Of a stretch of DNA of 48,043 nucleotides, positions 1-6,327 are shown piece after piece (position 1 is the stretch's first letter; every line of letters begins with the position of its first letter). Both the position numbers and the translations under genes were made by a program. Under the pieces are notes generated by a model. That model was not told the origin of the DNA. It was given only the letters and a program-made list of their open reading frames with translations, and did no database searches. Source of the stretch: an uncultured Blautia sp. (GTDB taxonomy: Bacteria; Bacillota_A; Clostridia; Lachnospirales; Lachnospiraceae); NCBI GenBank assembly GCA_905209435.1, contig CAJLTE010000013.1, positions 1 to 48,043 on the forward strand. Reading direction: 5' to 3'.

Positions 1-2
1 AC

Positions 3-737
3 TCCAACCTGATCTACTCTGCATTTGACCCACGTTTCAACGTTGTTTCTCTTCCGTTTGTCTATGATTCTTACGATGATGCAGATGCGAAATTCGACGG
101 CGAAGCAGGTGAGAAGCTGAAGGAAATCCTTGGCGAATACGGACTCCACTGCATGGGTATTGCAGAGAACGGTTTCCGCGAGATCACAAACAGCAAACAT
201 GAAATCAAATCTGTAGATGATATGAAGAACCTGAAGGTCCGTGTAGCAGGTTCCAACCTTCTGATGGAATGCTACAAGAGATGGGGTGCTGATGCCACCA
301 ACATGAACTGGTCTGAGACTTACACAGCACTTCAGCAGAACACTGTTGAAGGTGAGGAAAATCCACTTCCGGCTATCGACGCAGCAAGTGTCCAGGAAGT
401 TCAGCCTTACTGCTCTATGTGGGATGCTATTTATGACTGTCTGTTCTTCTGCATTAACGAAGACATCTACAACGACCTGACACCAGAACAGCAGGCAGTT
501 GTTGACGAGTGTGGTCAGAAAGCAGTTGAGTATGAACGTTACATCAACCGTTCCAGCGACAACGATATCAAAGAACGTTGGGAATCCAAAAATGGCGTGA
601 CATTCACAGAGAAATCTGATATGGATATCGATTCCTTCAAGGAAGCTGTTGACGGTGTAGACGAATGGTTCGTAAACGAACTCAAGAGCCAGGGTTACGA
701 CGACGCTCAGGATCTGGTTGATCTGTTTACTAAATAA
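3..737 (+). CDS. TRAP transporter solute-binding protein (DctP family), 5' end outside the window
   Basis: The frame is open from the first bases of the window, so the gene starts upstream; the in-frame ATG at 153 is internal. About 244 residues are visible. The segment around 'MKNLKVRVAGSNLLMECYKR' followed by the WSETYTALQQNTVEGEENPL stretch is the typical DctP core that lines the carboxylate-binding cleft, and the protein ends in the usual helical tail. DctP proteins capture C4-dicarboxylates, sugar acids or similar organic acids outside the membrane and hand them to DctQM. The QM genes are not downstream, so they must be upstream or elsewhere. A rho-independent terminator follows 30 bases after the stop. 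Substrate cannot be assigned from this fragment. Confidence 0.9.
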   Translation, partial: SNLIYSAFDPRFNVVSLPFVYDSYDDADAKFDGEAGEKLKEILGEYGLHCMGIAENGFREITNSKHEIKSVDDMKNLKVRVAGSNLLMECYKRWGADATNMNWSETYTALQQNTVEGEENPLPAIDAASVQEVQPYCSMWDAIYDCLFFCINEDIYNDLTPEQQAVVDECGQKAVEYERYINRSSDNDIKERWESKNGVTFTEKSDMDIDSFKEAVDGVDEWFVNELKSQGYDDAQDLVDLFTK

Positions 738-765
738 TCTAAAAGGTTACAAAACTCCATAAAAA

Positions 766-817
766 TAAAAAACACAGAGTGGTTAGGTTTTTACTTAACT
801 GCTCTGTGTTTTTTATG
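766..817 (+). terminator. Rho-independent terminator of the TRAP gene
   Basis: Stem CACAGAG (773-779) pairs with CTCTGTG (802-808), extended inside by GTTA/TAAC, and is followed by a T run; an A-rich flank on the left could also let it work on the minus strand. Confidence 0.85.
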
Positions 818-867
818 ATAAATTTTATTATATCATTTACAATTTATAATATTAGAACATGACGTAC

Positions 868-896
868 TTGTACATTTCTTTTCTCCATGTTATACT
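868..896 (+). promoter_or_regulatory. Sigma-A promoter of the small toxin gene
   Basis: TTGTAC (868-873), a 17-base spacer and TATACT (891-896). It lies about 75 bases before the 26-codon toxin ORF and after the previous gene's terminator, so the small locus has its own transcript. Confidence 0.6.
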
Positions 897-973
897 GAGC
901 TAGTATAATTGAACAGACCCGGATGCGAAATTTCGACCCTTGCCCTCCAGTTCCACGAAAGGAGGGATGCCTG

Positions 974-1054
974 ATGAACACAATGGAAGTCCTTACTTTA
1001 CTGTTAGTAGTTTTTACGACATTGACCTACATAGACCAGCATAAAAAGAAATAA
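974..1054 (+). CDS. 26-residue holin-like toxin peptide (type I toxin candidate)
   Basis: Short ORF reading MNTMEVLTLLLVVFTTLTY and ending in a charged IDQHKKK tail. It is one hydrophobic membrane-spanning segment with a basic end, the pattern of the small 'putative holin-like toxin' peptides of Firmicutes (TxpA/Fst-like families). A strong ribosome site (AAAGGAGG, 958-965) sits 8 bases before the ATG at 974; the other ATG at 967, in another frame, is too close to it. The ORF has its own promoter upstream, and its 3' untranslated region overlaps a convergent antisense RNA. Family assignment rests on size, hydrophobic profile and locus architecture, not on a database search. It is too short for ordinary gene callers. 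Confidence 0.7.
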   Translation: MNTMEVLTLLLVVFTTLTYIDQHKKK

Positions 1055-1141
1055 GCATCCAACTTTGGGCGGTGGGATGCTTAAATTCTTTACACATTAA
1101 ATTTACCGAGGGCAACCGGAACTACCTTCCGGTCATCTTCT
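1040..1141 (-). ncRNA. Candidate antisense antitoxin RNA overlapping the toxin 3' end
   Basis: A perfect minus-strand promoter (1176-1148) would start an RNA near 1141 that runs towards the toxin. It would contain a stem-loop with arms ACCGGAA/TTCCGGT (1115-1133) and end at the hairpin GCATCC/GGATGC (1055-1080), which on this strand is followed by a T-rich tract (about 1054-1040). The RNA of roughly 100 nucleotides would be fully complementary to the toxin mRNA 3' untranslated region and its last codons, as in txpA/ratA-type loci. This is inferred from signals only. Confidence 0.6.
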
Positions 1142-1147
1142 AAGTAG

Positions 1148-1176
1148 ATTATACAATGGGGCACTTGAATTTTCAA
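1148..1176 (-). promoter_or_regulatory. Antisense RNA promoter
   Basis: On the minus strand TTGAAA (1176-1171), exactly 17 bases, then TATAAT (1153-1148). The -35 box lies inside the terminator stem of the toxin transcript. Confidence 0.7.
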
Positions 1177-1187
1177 GTGTCCTTTTT
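1159..1187 (+). terminator. Terminator of the toxin mRNA
   Basis: A 10-bp stem (1159-1168 with 1173-1182, one G-T pair) directly followed by five T on the plus strand. Confidence 0.75.
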
Positions 1188-1193
1188 ATAATT

Positions 1194-2258
1194 TCAAATT
1201 TTCAGGTAAAACTTAATTTTGTCCTCCTGCAGCCCTTCCCCGATCACGATCAGAACCTCCTGCCCTACATGGAGTGGGCGGATCGTAATTTCATTCTTGG
1301 TGGCATTTAATTCGATCCAGTGCTGTCCATTTTCCTGCGTCTGACCAGACTCTTCAGAACTCTCCCCATCATCTACTCTCATAAATCCCTTCATACGGAA
1401 CACATGCCCGCATGCCGGATCAGACAGGATTTTCTCAGCAGCTTCCCGCAGCTCTTTTTCCGTCATTTTTACATTCATAAAGTACAGAGAAGTAAACGCA
1501 TCCTCTGCCTCAAACTCTGGTTTTCGGTAGCTTGCCATCTCATATCCACAGGATGCGATCCGGTCAAAGTCCTCTTTCGACATCTCATCCCAGTTTTTGT
1601 GGATAACATTAGCCATAGCTGTATCTTCTTCAGCAGTTTCCGTTCTGCTACTTTGATTATCCAAACTGCCTGCATTACTTTCCTCATAATTCATTTCACA
1701 GTGAAACCTCCTGCTGCAGTGAACTTTCTCCAATGCACGATTCACATGCTCAATCGTCCCCTGGATTTCCTCCGGTGTTGCCTCCTGGCTCTTGCTCATC
1801 ACAATGCACCCTGCATCCGCAACCTCCGAAGCCAGAATAAAATCCGCCTCATCTGACAGATCACTCTCCAGCTTCGAATCCACGATCGCGATCACATTTC
1901 CAATCTGATACCAGCGATTCAGCGGCTCTTCATGAAGAATGTCAAAAAACTCATCCACATCAAAAATTCCCGACGGTTCTACGATCACACGGTCATAACC
2001 GCACATTCCCATAGCGATCAGTTTCGTCTTAAATCTCCTCCTGTGGCAGTCCTTATCACATCCCCCGGAAATCATCTCCAGCTCACAATTGTCTCCCATC
2101 AGATCCTGCAGCAACATCATATCCACATTTACTGCCCCATAATCATTCTCCAGAATCCCTATATTATTTCCTGTATCCATCAGATACTGCGCATACTTCC
2201 TGATAAATGTCGTCTTCCCTGAACCCAGAAAACCGGTAATTAAATCTATCTTTACCAT
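1194..2258 (-). CDS. CobW/P47K-family (G3E) GTP-binding protein
   Basis: The N-terminus carries a P-loop, GFLGSGKTT, followed by an ENDYG switch-like segment, EPSG and, further on, a CobW C-terminal domain (about residues 255-350). G3E GTPases of this type are metal chaperones or metallocofactor insertases. The usual cysteine motif after the switch region is replaced by GGCDKDCHRRRF, which still keeps two cysteines for metal. The start at 2258 was chosen because AAAGGAGAG lies 8-10 bases upstream; an in-frame ATG at 2300 has no such site. About 354 residues, normal for the family. The gene stands alone, between the toxin locus and a MATE operon, so the client metalloprotein cannot be guessed. 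Confidence 0.88.
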   Translation of the reverse strand: MVKIDLITGFLGSGKTTFIRKYAQYLMDTGNNIGILENDYGAVNVDMMLLQDLMGDNCELEMISGGCDKDCHRRRFKTKLIAMGMCGYDRVIVEPSGIFDVDEFFDILHEEPLNRWYQIGNVIAIVDSKLESDLSDEADFILASEVADAGCIVMSKSQEATPEEIQGTIEHVNRALEKVHCSRRFHCEMNYEESNAGSLDNQSSRTETAEEDTAMANVIHKNWDEMSKEDFDRIASCGYEMASYRKPEFEAEDAFTSLYFMNVKMTEKELREAAEKILSDPACGHVFRMKGFMRVDDGESSEESGQTQENGQHWIELNATKNEITIRPLHVGQEVLIVIGEGLQEDKIKFYLKI

Positions 2259-2403
2259 TTTATGTCTCTCCTTTGTTGTTATAAACCCTATAGCTATCAT
2301 GAGAATAAGATTATCCTCTTCGCTGCCTACTTATTACTTTTTTTAATTAAAGTACTTCCTTGATTTAATTAAAATCTTTTTTCAAATCATAGCATTATAA
2401 CAT

Positions 2404-2435
2404 AAAAAACGCAACGCCTACAGACGTTACGTTTT
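2404..2435 (-). terminator. Terminator of the marR-MATE operon
   Basis: Imperfect stem AACGTAACG/CGTTGCGTT followed on the minus strand by a T run, about 90 bases after the MATE stop codon. Confidence 0.65.
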
Positions 2436-2524
2436 CTCAATAAAAATAGTGTCATTACTGTTTTTTGCAATTGAAGCATCATGCTTAGTTAATTGTTTAA
2501 TTTTTCTTTTATATAAGCAGCACC

Positions 2525-3859
2525 TTATTTCATATTCATCTTATTTTTCTTCCGTTTCCACAAATAGACAGATAATATTACAGCCACATAGTCAGTCAAC
2601 GCCTGTGCATAGATTACACCATTCAATCCAGAAACTGCATTGAGCAGATACAACAGAGGGATTAAAAGCACCCCCTGACGAAGTACAGACAGTACAGTTG
2701 CGGGAAGAGCATCTCCCACTGACTGCATACAGTTCATATTTACAAAGAGAATTCCGACCACCGGTCCGGAAAGCATATATGCAGTGAGCATCTTCACTCC
2801 ATGGTAAATGACCTCTTCATCGCTGATGAACATCTGAATAATCGGCTGACGCAAGACGAAAAACAAAAGAGTGGCAATGATTCCCACGATCAGGCAGCAC
2901 TTTTTTGTAAAGCGTTCTACCTCTATAAAACGTTTTCTGTCACCGGAACCATAGTTATATCCAAACAGCGGCTGTACACCATTTGCCAGCCCCATCTGCA
3001 GAAACGTGATAAACATATTTGCTTTAAACACAATTCCAATAGCTGCAACCGGTGCATTTCCATATACGACAAGGATCTGATTCAGTACAATTGTAGAAAC
3101 ACTCATTAATGCCGAAAAGATTGCAGTCGGCAACCCAATAGAACAAACTCTGGACATTACCTGATTTTTAATTGTAAAGTTCTTCAGGCTGATTGAAAAG
3201 CACTTACTTCTCTTCAGGAAGTACCAGAGATAATAAATACTTGCAAGAACATTTCCAATCGTTGTAGCAATCGCCGCACCTGCTGCCCCCATTCCAAATC
3301 CGCTGATAAATACCGGATCCAGTACAATGTTAGCAACTGTGCCGATCATGCTTCCGATCATTGCTTCTTTGCTGGCGCCCTCTGCACGAACTACGAAGCT
3401 TGCTGCTGCAGACCAGATAATAAACGGTGCACCGTAAGAAATATGTAAGGTATATCCCCTGGCAAATGCATATGTCTGTTCATTAGCCCCAAACAAATGC
3501 AGGATTGGCTGCATAAAAAACACCAGAATTAAACCAAATACCGCACCAACTGCCAATGATGCCCAGGTTACAAAAGAAGATGTATTCTTTACTCTCTTGT
3601 CATTCTTCTCTCCCATTGCCATAGATGCCACTGCACTGCCGCCCATTCCGAACATGTTTGCAAAGGCCATCAGCAAAATAAAGATAGGATTTGTCAAACT
3701 GACCGCCGCTACCTGCAGCGGATCTCCGGTCTGCCCTACAAAGAATGTATCAGCCATATTATAGACTACAGTGACCAGACTGCTGATCACGCTTGGAATA
3801 GCCATCTTTGCTACGGCTTTCGATACTTTCATACTACTCATTAACTCATTTTCATCCAC
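2525..3859 (-). CDS. MATE family multidrug efflux transporter
   Basis: About 444 residues, with twelve hydrophobic segments in two similar halves. The N-terminal part contains the MATE hallmark 'VVYNMADTFFVGQTGD' and 'AAVSLTNPIF'; the second half begins near 'GLPTAIFSALMSVSTIVLNQ'. These are inner-membrane antiporters that export drugs or metabolites using a Na+ or H+ gradient. The likely start is the GTG at 3859 (GTGGATGAAAATGAG), preceded by AAAAGGAGTG; a longer reading from 3916 lacks a ribosome site. It follows a marR gene on the same strand by about 115 bases, and the pair shares the MarR-controlled promoter at 4529-4501, so efflux is probably induced by a MarR ligand. Substrate unknown. 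Confidence 0.92.
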   Translation of the reverse strand: MDENELMSSMKVSKAVAKMAIPSVISSLVTVVYNMADTFFVGQTGDPLQVAAVSLTNPIFILLMAFANMFGMGGSAVASMAMGEKNDKRVKNTSSFVTWASLAVGAVFGLILVFFMQPILHLFGANEQTYAFARGYTLHISYGAPFIIWSAAASFVVRAEGASKEAMIGSMIGTVANIVLDPVFISGFGMGAAGAAIATTIGNVLASIYYLWYFLKRSKCFSISLKNFTIKNQVMSRVCSIGLPTAIFSALMSVSTIVLNQILVVYGNAPVAAIGIVFKANMFITFLQMGLANGVQPLFGYNYGSGDRKRFIEVERFTKKCCLIVGIIATLLFFVLRQPIIQMFISDEEVIYHGVKMLTAYMLSGPVVGILFVNMNCMQSVGDALPATVLSVLRQGVLLIPLLYLLNAVSGLNGVIYAQALTDYVAVILSVYLWKRKKNKMNMK

Positions 3860-3975
3860 TGTTTTTATCACTCCTTTTCTCAATTTTTCTTTTACTGCAC
3901 ATACATATATAATCAAGTAGATATTTTCAATCTGTCAGAGCATATCTGAAGTTTTCTGCATCAAAATTCTCACTA

Positions 3976-4425
3976 TTAATTCTGTCTGTCCAGATTATCC
4001 AGCATTCTCTGTGCGATTCGCAGAAACTCCTGCTTTTCTCCCTCCGAAATTCCTTCCAGCAGTAACTTCTCTGAACCTTCAATCTCATCTTTCAATGTCT
4101 CTCTGATCGCTTCCGCTTTTTCCGTAAAAATTATCCTTTTATACCTTCCATCCTGTTCTTCCGGCACACGGCAAATCAACCCGTCTTTTTCCAGATTCTT
4201 CAGAACTTCTGTAGCCGTAGATGGTCTCAGTCCAAATTCCTTCTCTATTTCCTTCTGATAAACAGAATGGTTCTCCGATTCTACAAGGATATAATTCAGA
4301 ATATTTCCCTTTGCTCCACTGATTCCTATAGACTCCTGAACGGTCCGGGATCTTCTTCGAAGACGATTGGAAATCTGATTGATCATCTTTCCTGTCTGCA
4401 TGTTTTGCGTCACATCCTTTTTCAT
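3976..4425 (-). CDS. MarR family transcriptional regulator (upstream of the MATE gene)
   Basis: A winged-helix protein of about 149 residues. The recognition-helix region reads YQKEIEKEFGLRPSTATEVL, followed by the wing 'EEQDGRYKRIIFT', both typical of MarR. It is clearly a paralogue of the regulator at 15521-16018 (shared YQK-I-EF--R-STAT and QDGR-KRI blocks). The start is uncertain: ATG at 4425 has little ribosome site, ATG at 4401 has an AAAGGA 13 bases upstream, and a TTG at 4464 is also in frame. It probably represses itself and the MATE exporter through a dyad placed over the transcription start. Confidence 0.88.
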   Translation of the reverse strand: MKKDVTQNMQTGKMINQISNRLRRRSRTVQESIGISGAKGNILNYILVESENHSVYQKEIEKEFGLRPSTATEVLKNLEKDGLICRVPEEQDGRYKRIIFTEKAEAIRETLKDEIEGSEKLLLEGISEGEKQEFLRIAQRMLDNLDRQN

Positions 4426-4483
4426 GATTTTTAGGTTTATTGACTTAATCTTTGTTTTATGCAAATAACGTGTTCTTATATAT

Positions 4484-4529
4484 TACTTCGGTTCCTAAGT
4501 ATTTTAGAACTATTTGTCTGATTTGTCAA
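4484..4529 (-). promoter_or_regulatory. Promoter and MarR operator of the marR-MATE operon
   Basis: On the minus strand TTGACA (4529-4524), 17 bases, TAAAAT (4506-4501), then the dyad TACTTAGGAACCGAAGTA (4501-4484), which spans the expected start site. The same arrangement, with a related dyad, precedes the second marR gene (16178-16111). Confidence 0.7.
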
Positions 4530-4548
4530 TAATGTATTTCTACAAGAA

Positions 4549-4685
4549 AGAATCCTGCTTGCAGGATTCTCCGCCTGCGGCGGGTCGCTTCAGCGACATG
4601 ATTCCTCTCCGACGCAGTGCGATCCTGCCCGGAGGGCTTTTTATGTCATAGGAACATTACGGAGTAATTTCCTATGACATAAAAA
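4549..4685. repeat. Cluster of consecutive hairpins, REP-like or small structured RNA
   Basis: Stems in a row: AGAATCCTGC/GCAGGATTCT (4549-4570, perfect 10 bp), CCGCC/GGCGG (4571-4583), TCGCT/AGCGA (4585-4596), an imperfect CCTCTCCG/CGGAGGG pair (4604-4636), and a perfect 17-bp stem 4638-4654 with 4669-4685 flanked by T and A runs (a bidirectional terminator). No coding potential was seen. It could be a repeat family, a structured RNA read on either strand, or several terminators in series. Confidence 0.6.
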
Positions 4686-4781
4686 ATGAGCTACGCATCC
4701 ACCTTGATACACTACCTTCATATAGGACAATAAAATATAAAATCCTATATAGGGTAGCACACCATGGTGGTCACAGCTCAT
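4686..4781. repeat. Nested 96-bp stem structure of unknown class
   Basis: Four nested perfect helices share one axis: ATGAGCT/AGCTCAT (4686-4692, 4775-4781), CCACC/GGTGG (4699-4703, 4766-4770), CTACC/GGTAG (4712-4716, 4753-4757) and ATATAGGA/TCCTATAT (4720-4727, 4743-4750), with an AT-rich 15-base loop. It fits neither a terminator (no T run) nor any riboswitch I recognise. The stretch 4782-4914 after it holds only fragments of dispersed intergenic repeats. Confidence 0.6.
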
Positions 4782-4914
4782 CTCTTATCTTAATTAATTA
4801 TCATACAAGTCAAGCGGATATTCGCATTCACAGCTTGCCTGATTCGGTTACTATATAATTCAGCATTCTCTGTATATATAATTGCAGAATAGATCAGCAA
4901 TTTGTATCAGTATA

Positions 4915-6120
4915 TCAGCTTTGAGCATCTTCAAATAGATTTATGATTTTATAGGAAATATCAATATTTCCACCTGGATAACTCTTTTCAAATTTCTCAA
5001 TCAATCGTCCTGCCGTCTGTTCACATTTTTTCTCGGAGCACTCTGCAGGCAATACTGCAAACTGCCTTGTTCCTAATTCTGTAAAAACATCTCCATGCTC
5101 AAGATCTTTCAATAATATATCTACAAATTTATTTCTCCCATTCCTCAGAGTGAATCCCTGTTTCTTTTCCTGTTTTTCCAAATCACCAGCAACAAACGTA
5201 AACAGAATCAGATATTCTTCGTTTTCGCTCCCTTTATTCCTTCCGACCAGAAATAAACACAGCTGTTCAAAGATTTCCTGCGCACAATAACGACCTCCCT
5301 GTTTTTCTCTGGCAAATTTCATAAGTGATCTTAATATTTTCATGGGATCCGGTTCATTAGATATACTGGAAGATATAATATCTTTGTACAGGGAATTCAA
5401 GCGCTCCGGAAAATATCCCTGCAGTTGTTTTTTCCATACACGCCGGGCATTTTCCCACTCTTTTAATGCTTCACCTGTCCTTTTCTGTAAGATCAATGTC
5501 TTGATCAGCCAGAATCTGATATCTTCATCCAGTGGTTCTACTGGCATTGCATATCGGCATAGCTGTACAAGTTCTTTATATTTATTCTCTTTTTCCAGAA
5601 TTCCGGCCAGATTTTTCACTGCTTCCAGAAAAACGGATGTATAATATGTATCAATTCCCATCATCCAGTATTCATCTGTAAGTACTCCAGTAAGAGGCCT
5701 CCAGGAATAAAGAAGTTCTTTATATAATATTTTCTTTTGTTCCAGATCAGGACAATTCCTGGCATTTTCATATTGCTGTTTAAAAATTTCTACATCTACG
5801 ATCACAGGAATTTTCGGATTCCAGGCATAATTTTTGTATCCTGTTGTAATATAAGGATATGGACCTATTGCTTTCAATATTTTTCTTACACGATAGACAA
5901 GATTCTTTACATATCCATCCGCATTTTCAAAATTCCCTTCCGTCTCCTGCCGAATCAGAAATTCTTCCAATTCCTGAATTGTAACAATTCTTTTTCTGTT
6001 CAGAACCAGAAATGTCAACAATTTAATTCCCCTCACTGAGCGAATATCTTTCTCTCTTAATGTTACATCTCCTGAAGATATCTGAAAAGTTCCCATTAAA
6101 TTAATTCTGACCGGTTCCAT
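4915..6120 (-). CDS. SARP/BTAD-type transcriptional regulator with a degenerate C-terminal domain
   Basis: 401 residues. Residues 1-110 form an OmpR/SARP-like winged helix (VRINLMGTFQIS, then 'SVRGIKLLTFLVLNRKRIVT' and 'VKNLVYRVRKILKA'). Residues 110-250 resemble the helical bacterial transcriptional activation domain (FEQ-like 'IFKQQYENARNC', RWLIKTLI-type repeats). The C-terminus (about 290-401) looks like a worn nucleotidyl-cyclase/GGDEF-like fold (GDVFTELGTRQFAVLP) without catalytic residues. SARP proteins activate promoters by binding short direct repeats of 11-bp period. It lies just downstream of the giant surface-protein gene, on the same strand, and such repeats are found upstream of that gene, so it is the likely activator. 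Start at 6120 is the first ATG. Confidence 0.75.
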   Translation of the reverse strand: MEPVRINLMGTFQISSGDVTLREKDIRSVRGIKLLTFLVLNRKRIVTIQELEEFLIRQETEGNFENADGYVKNLVYRVRKILKAIGPYPYITTGYKNYAWNPKIPVIVDVEIFKQQYENARNCPDLEQKKILYKELLYSWRPLTGVLTDEYWMMGIDTYYTSVFLEAVKNLAGILEKENKYKELVQLCRYAMPVEPLDEDIRFWLIKTLILQKRTGEALKEWENARRVWKKQLQGYFPERLNSLYKDIISSSISNEPDPMKILRSLMKFAREKQGGRYCAQEIFEQLCLFLVGRNKGSENEEYLILFTFVAGDLEKQEKKQGFTLRNGRNKFVDILLKDLEHGDVFTELGTRQFAVLPAECSEKKCEQTAGRLIEKFEKSYPGGNIDISYKIINLFEDAQS

Positions 6121-6240
6121 ATCTTGCCCTCATTTGTACTATTATATTCCATCAGACGGATAGAATCATCCGCAGTTGTTACTTACTCATAACCAGATAA
6201 CTGCTCTGCAGTTCAGTTAAATCCTGTAAATATTTTATCA

Positions 6241-6280
6241 CAAAAAAGGGAAGCATGCCAGAAGCATACTTCCCTTCTTG
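6241..6280 (-). terminator. Terminator of the giant surface-protein gene
   Basis: Stem AAGGGAAG/CTTCCCTT with inner TATGC/GCATG pairs, followed on the minus strand by a run of T; it lies about 50 bases after the stop codon. Confidence 0.85.
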
Positions 6281-6327
6281 TTAATTTACTGTAAGTGAAC
6301 AGTAACATTTACAGCAGTTTATTTCAA

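Noticed and set aside
967..1045. Alternative small ORF in another frame starting at 967 in the toxin locus
   Set aside because: Its ATG is only one or two bases from the AGGAGG core and its peptide is not hydrophobic.
4686..4781. Integron attC site
   Set aside because: The nested stems lack the GTTRRRY/RYYYAAC core sites of attC, and no integrase is near.
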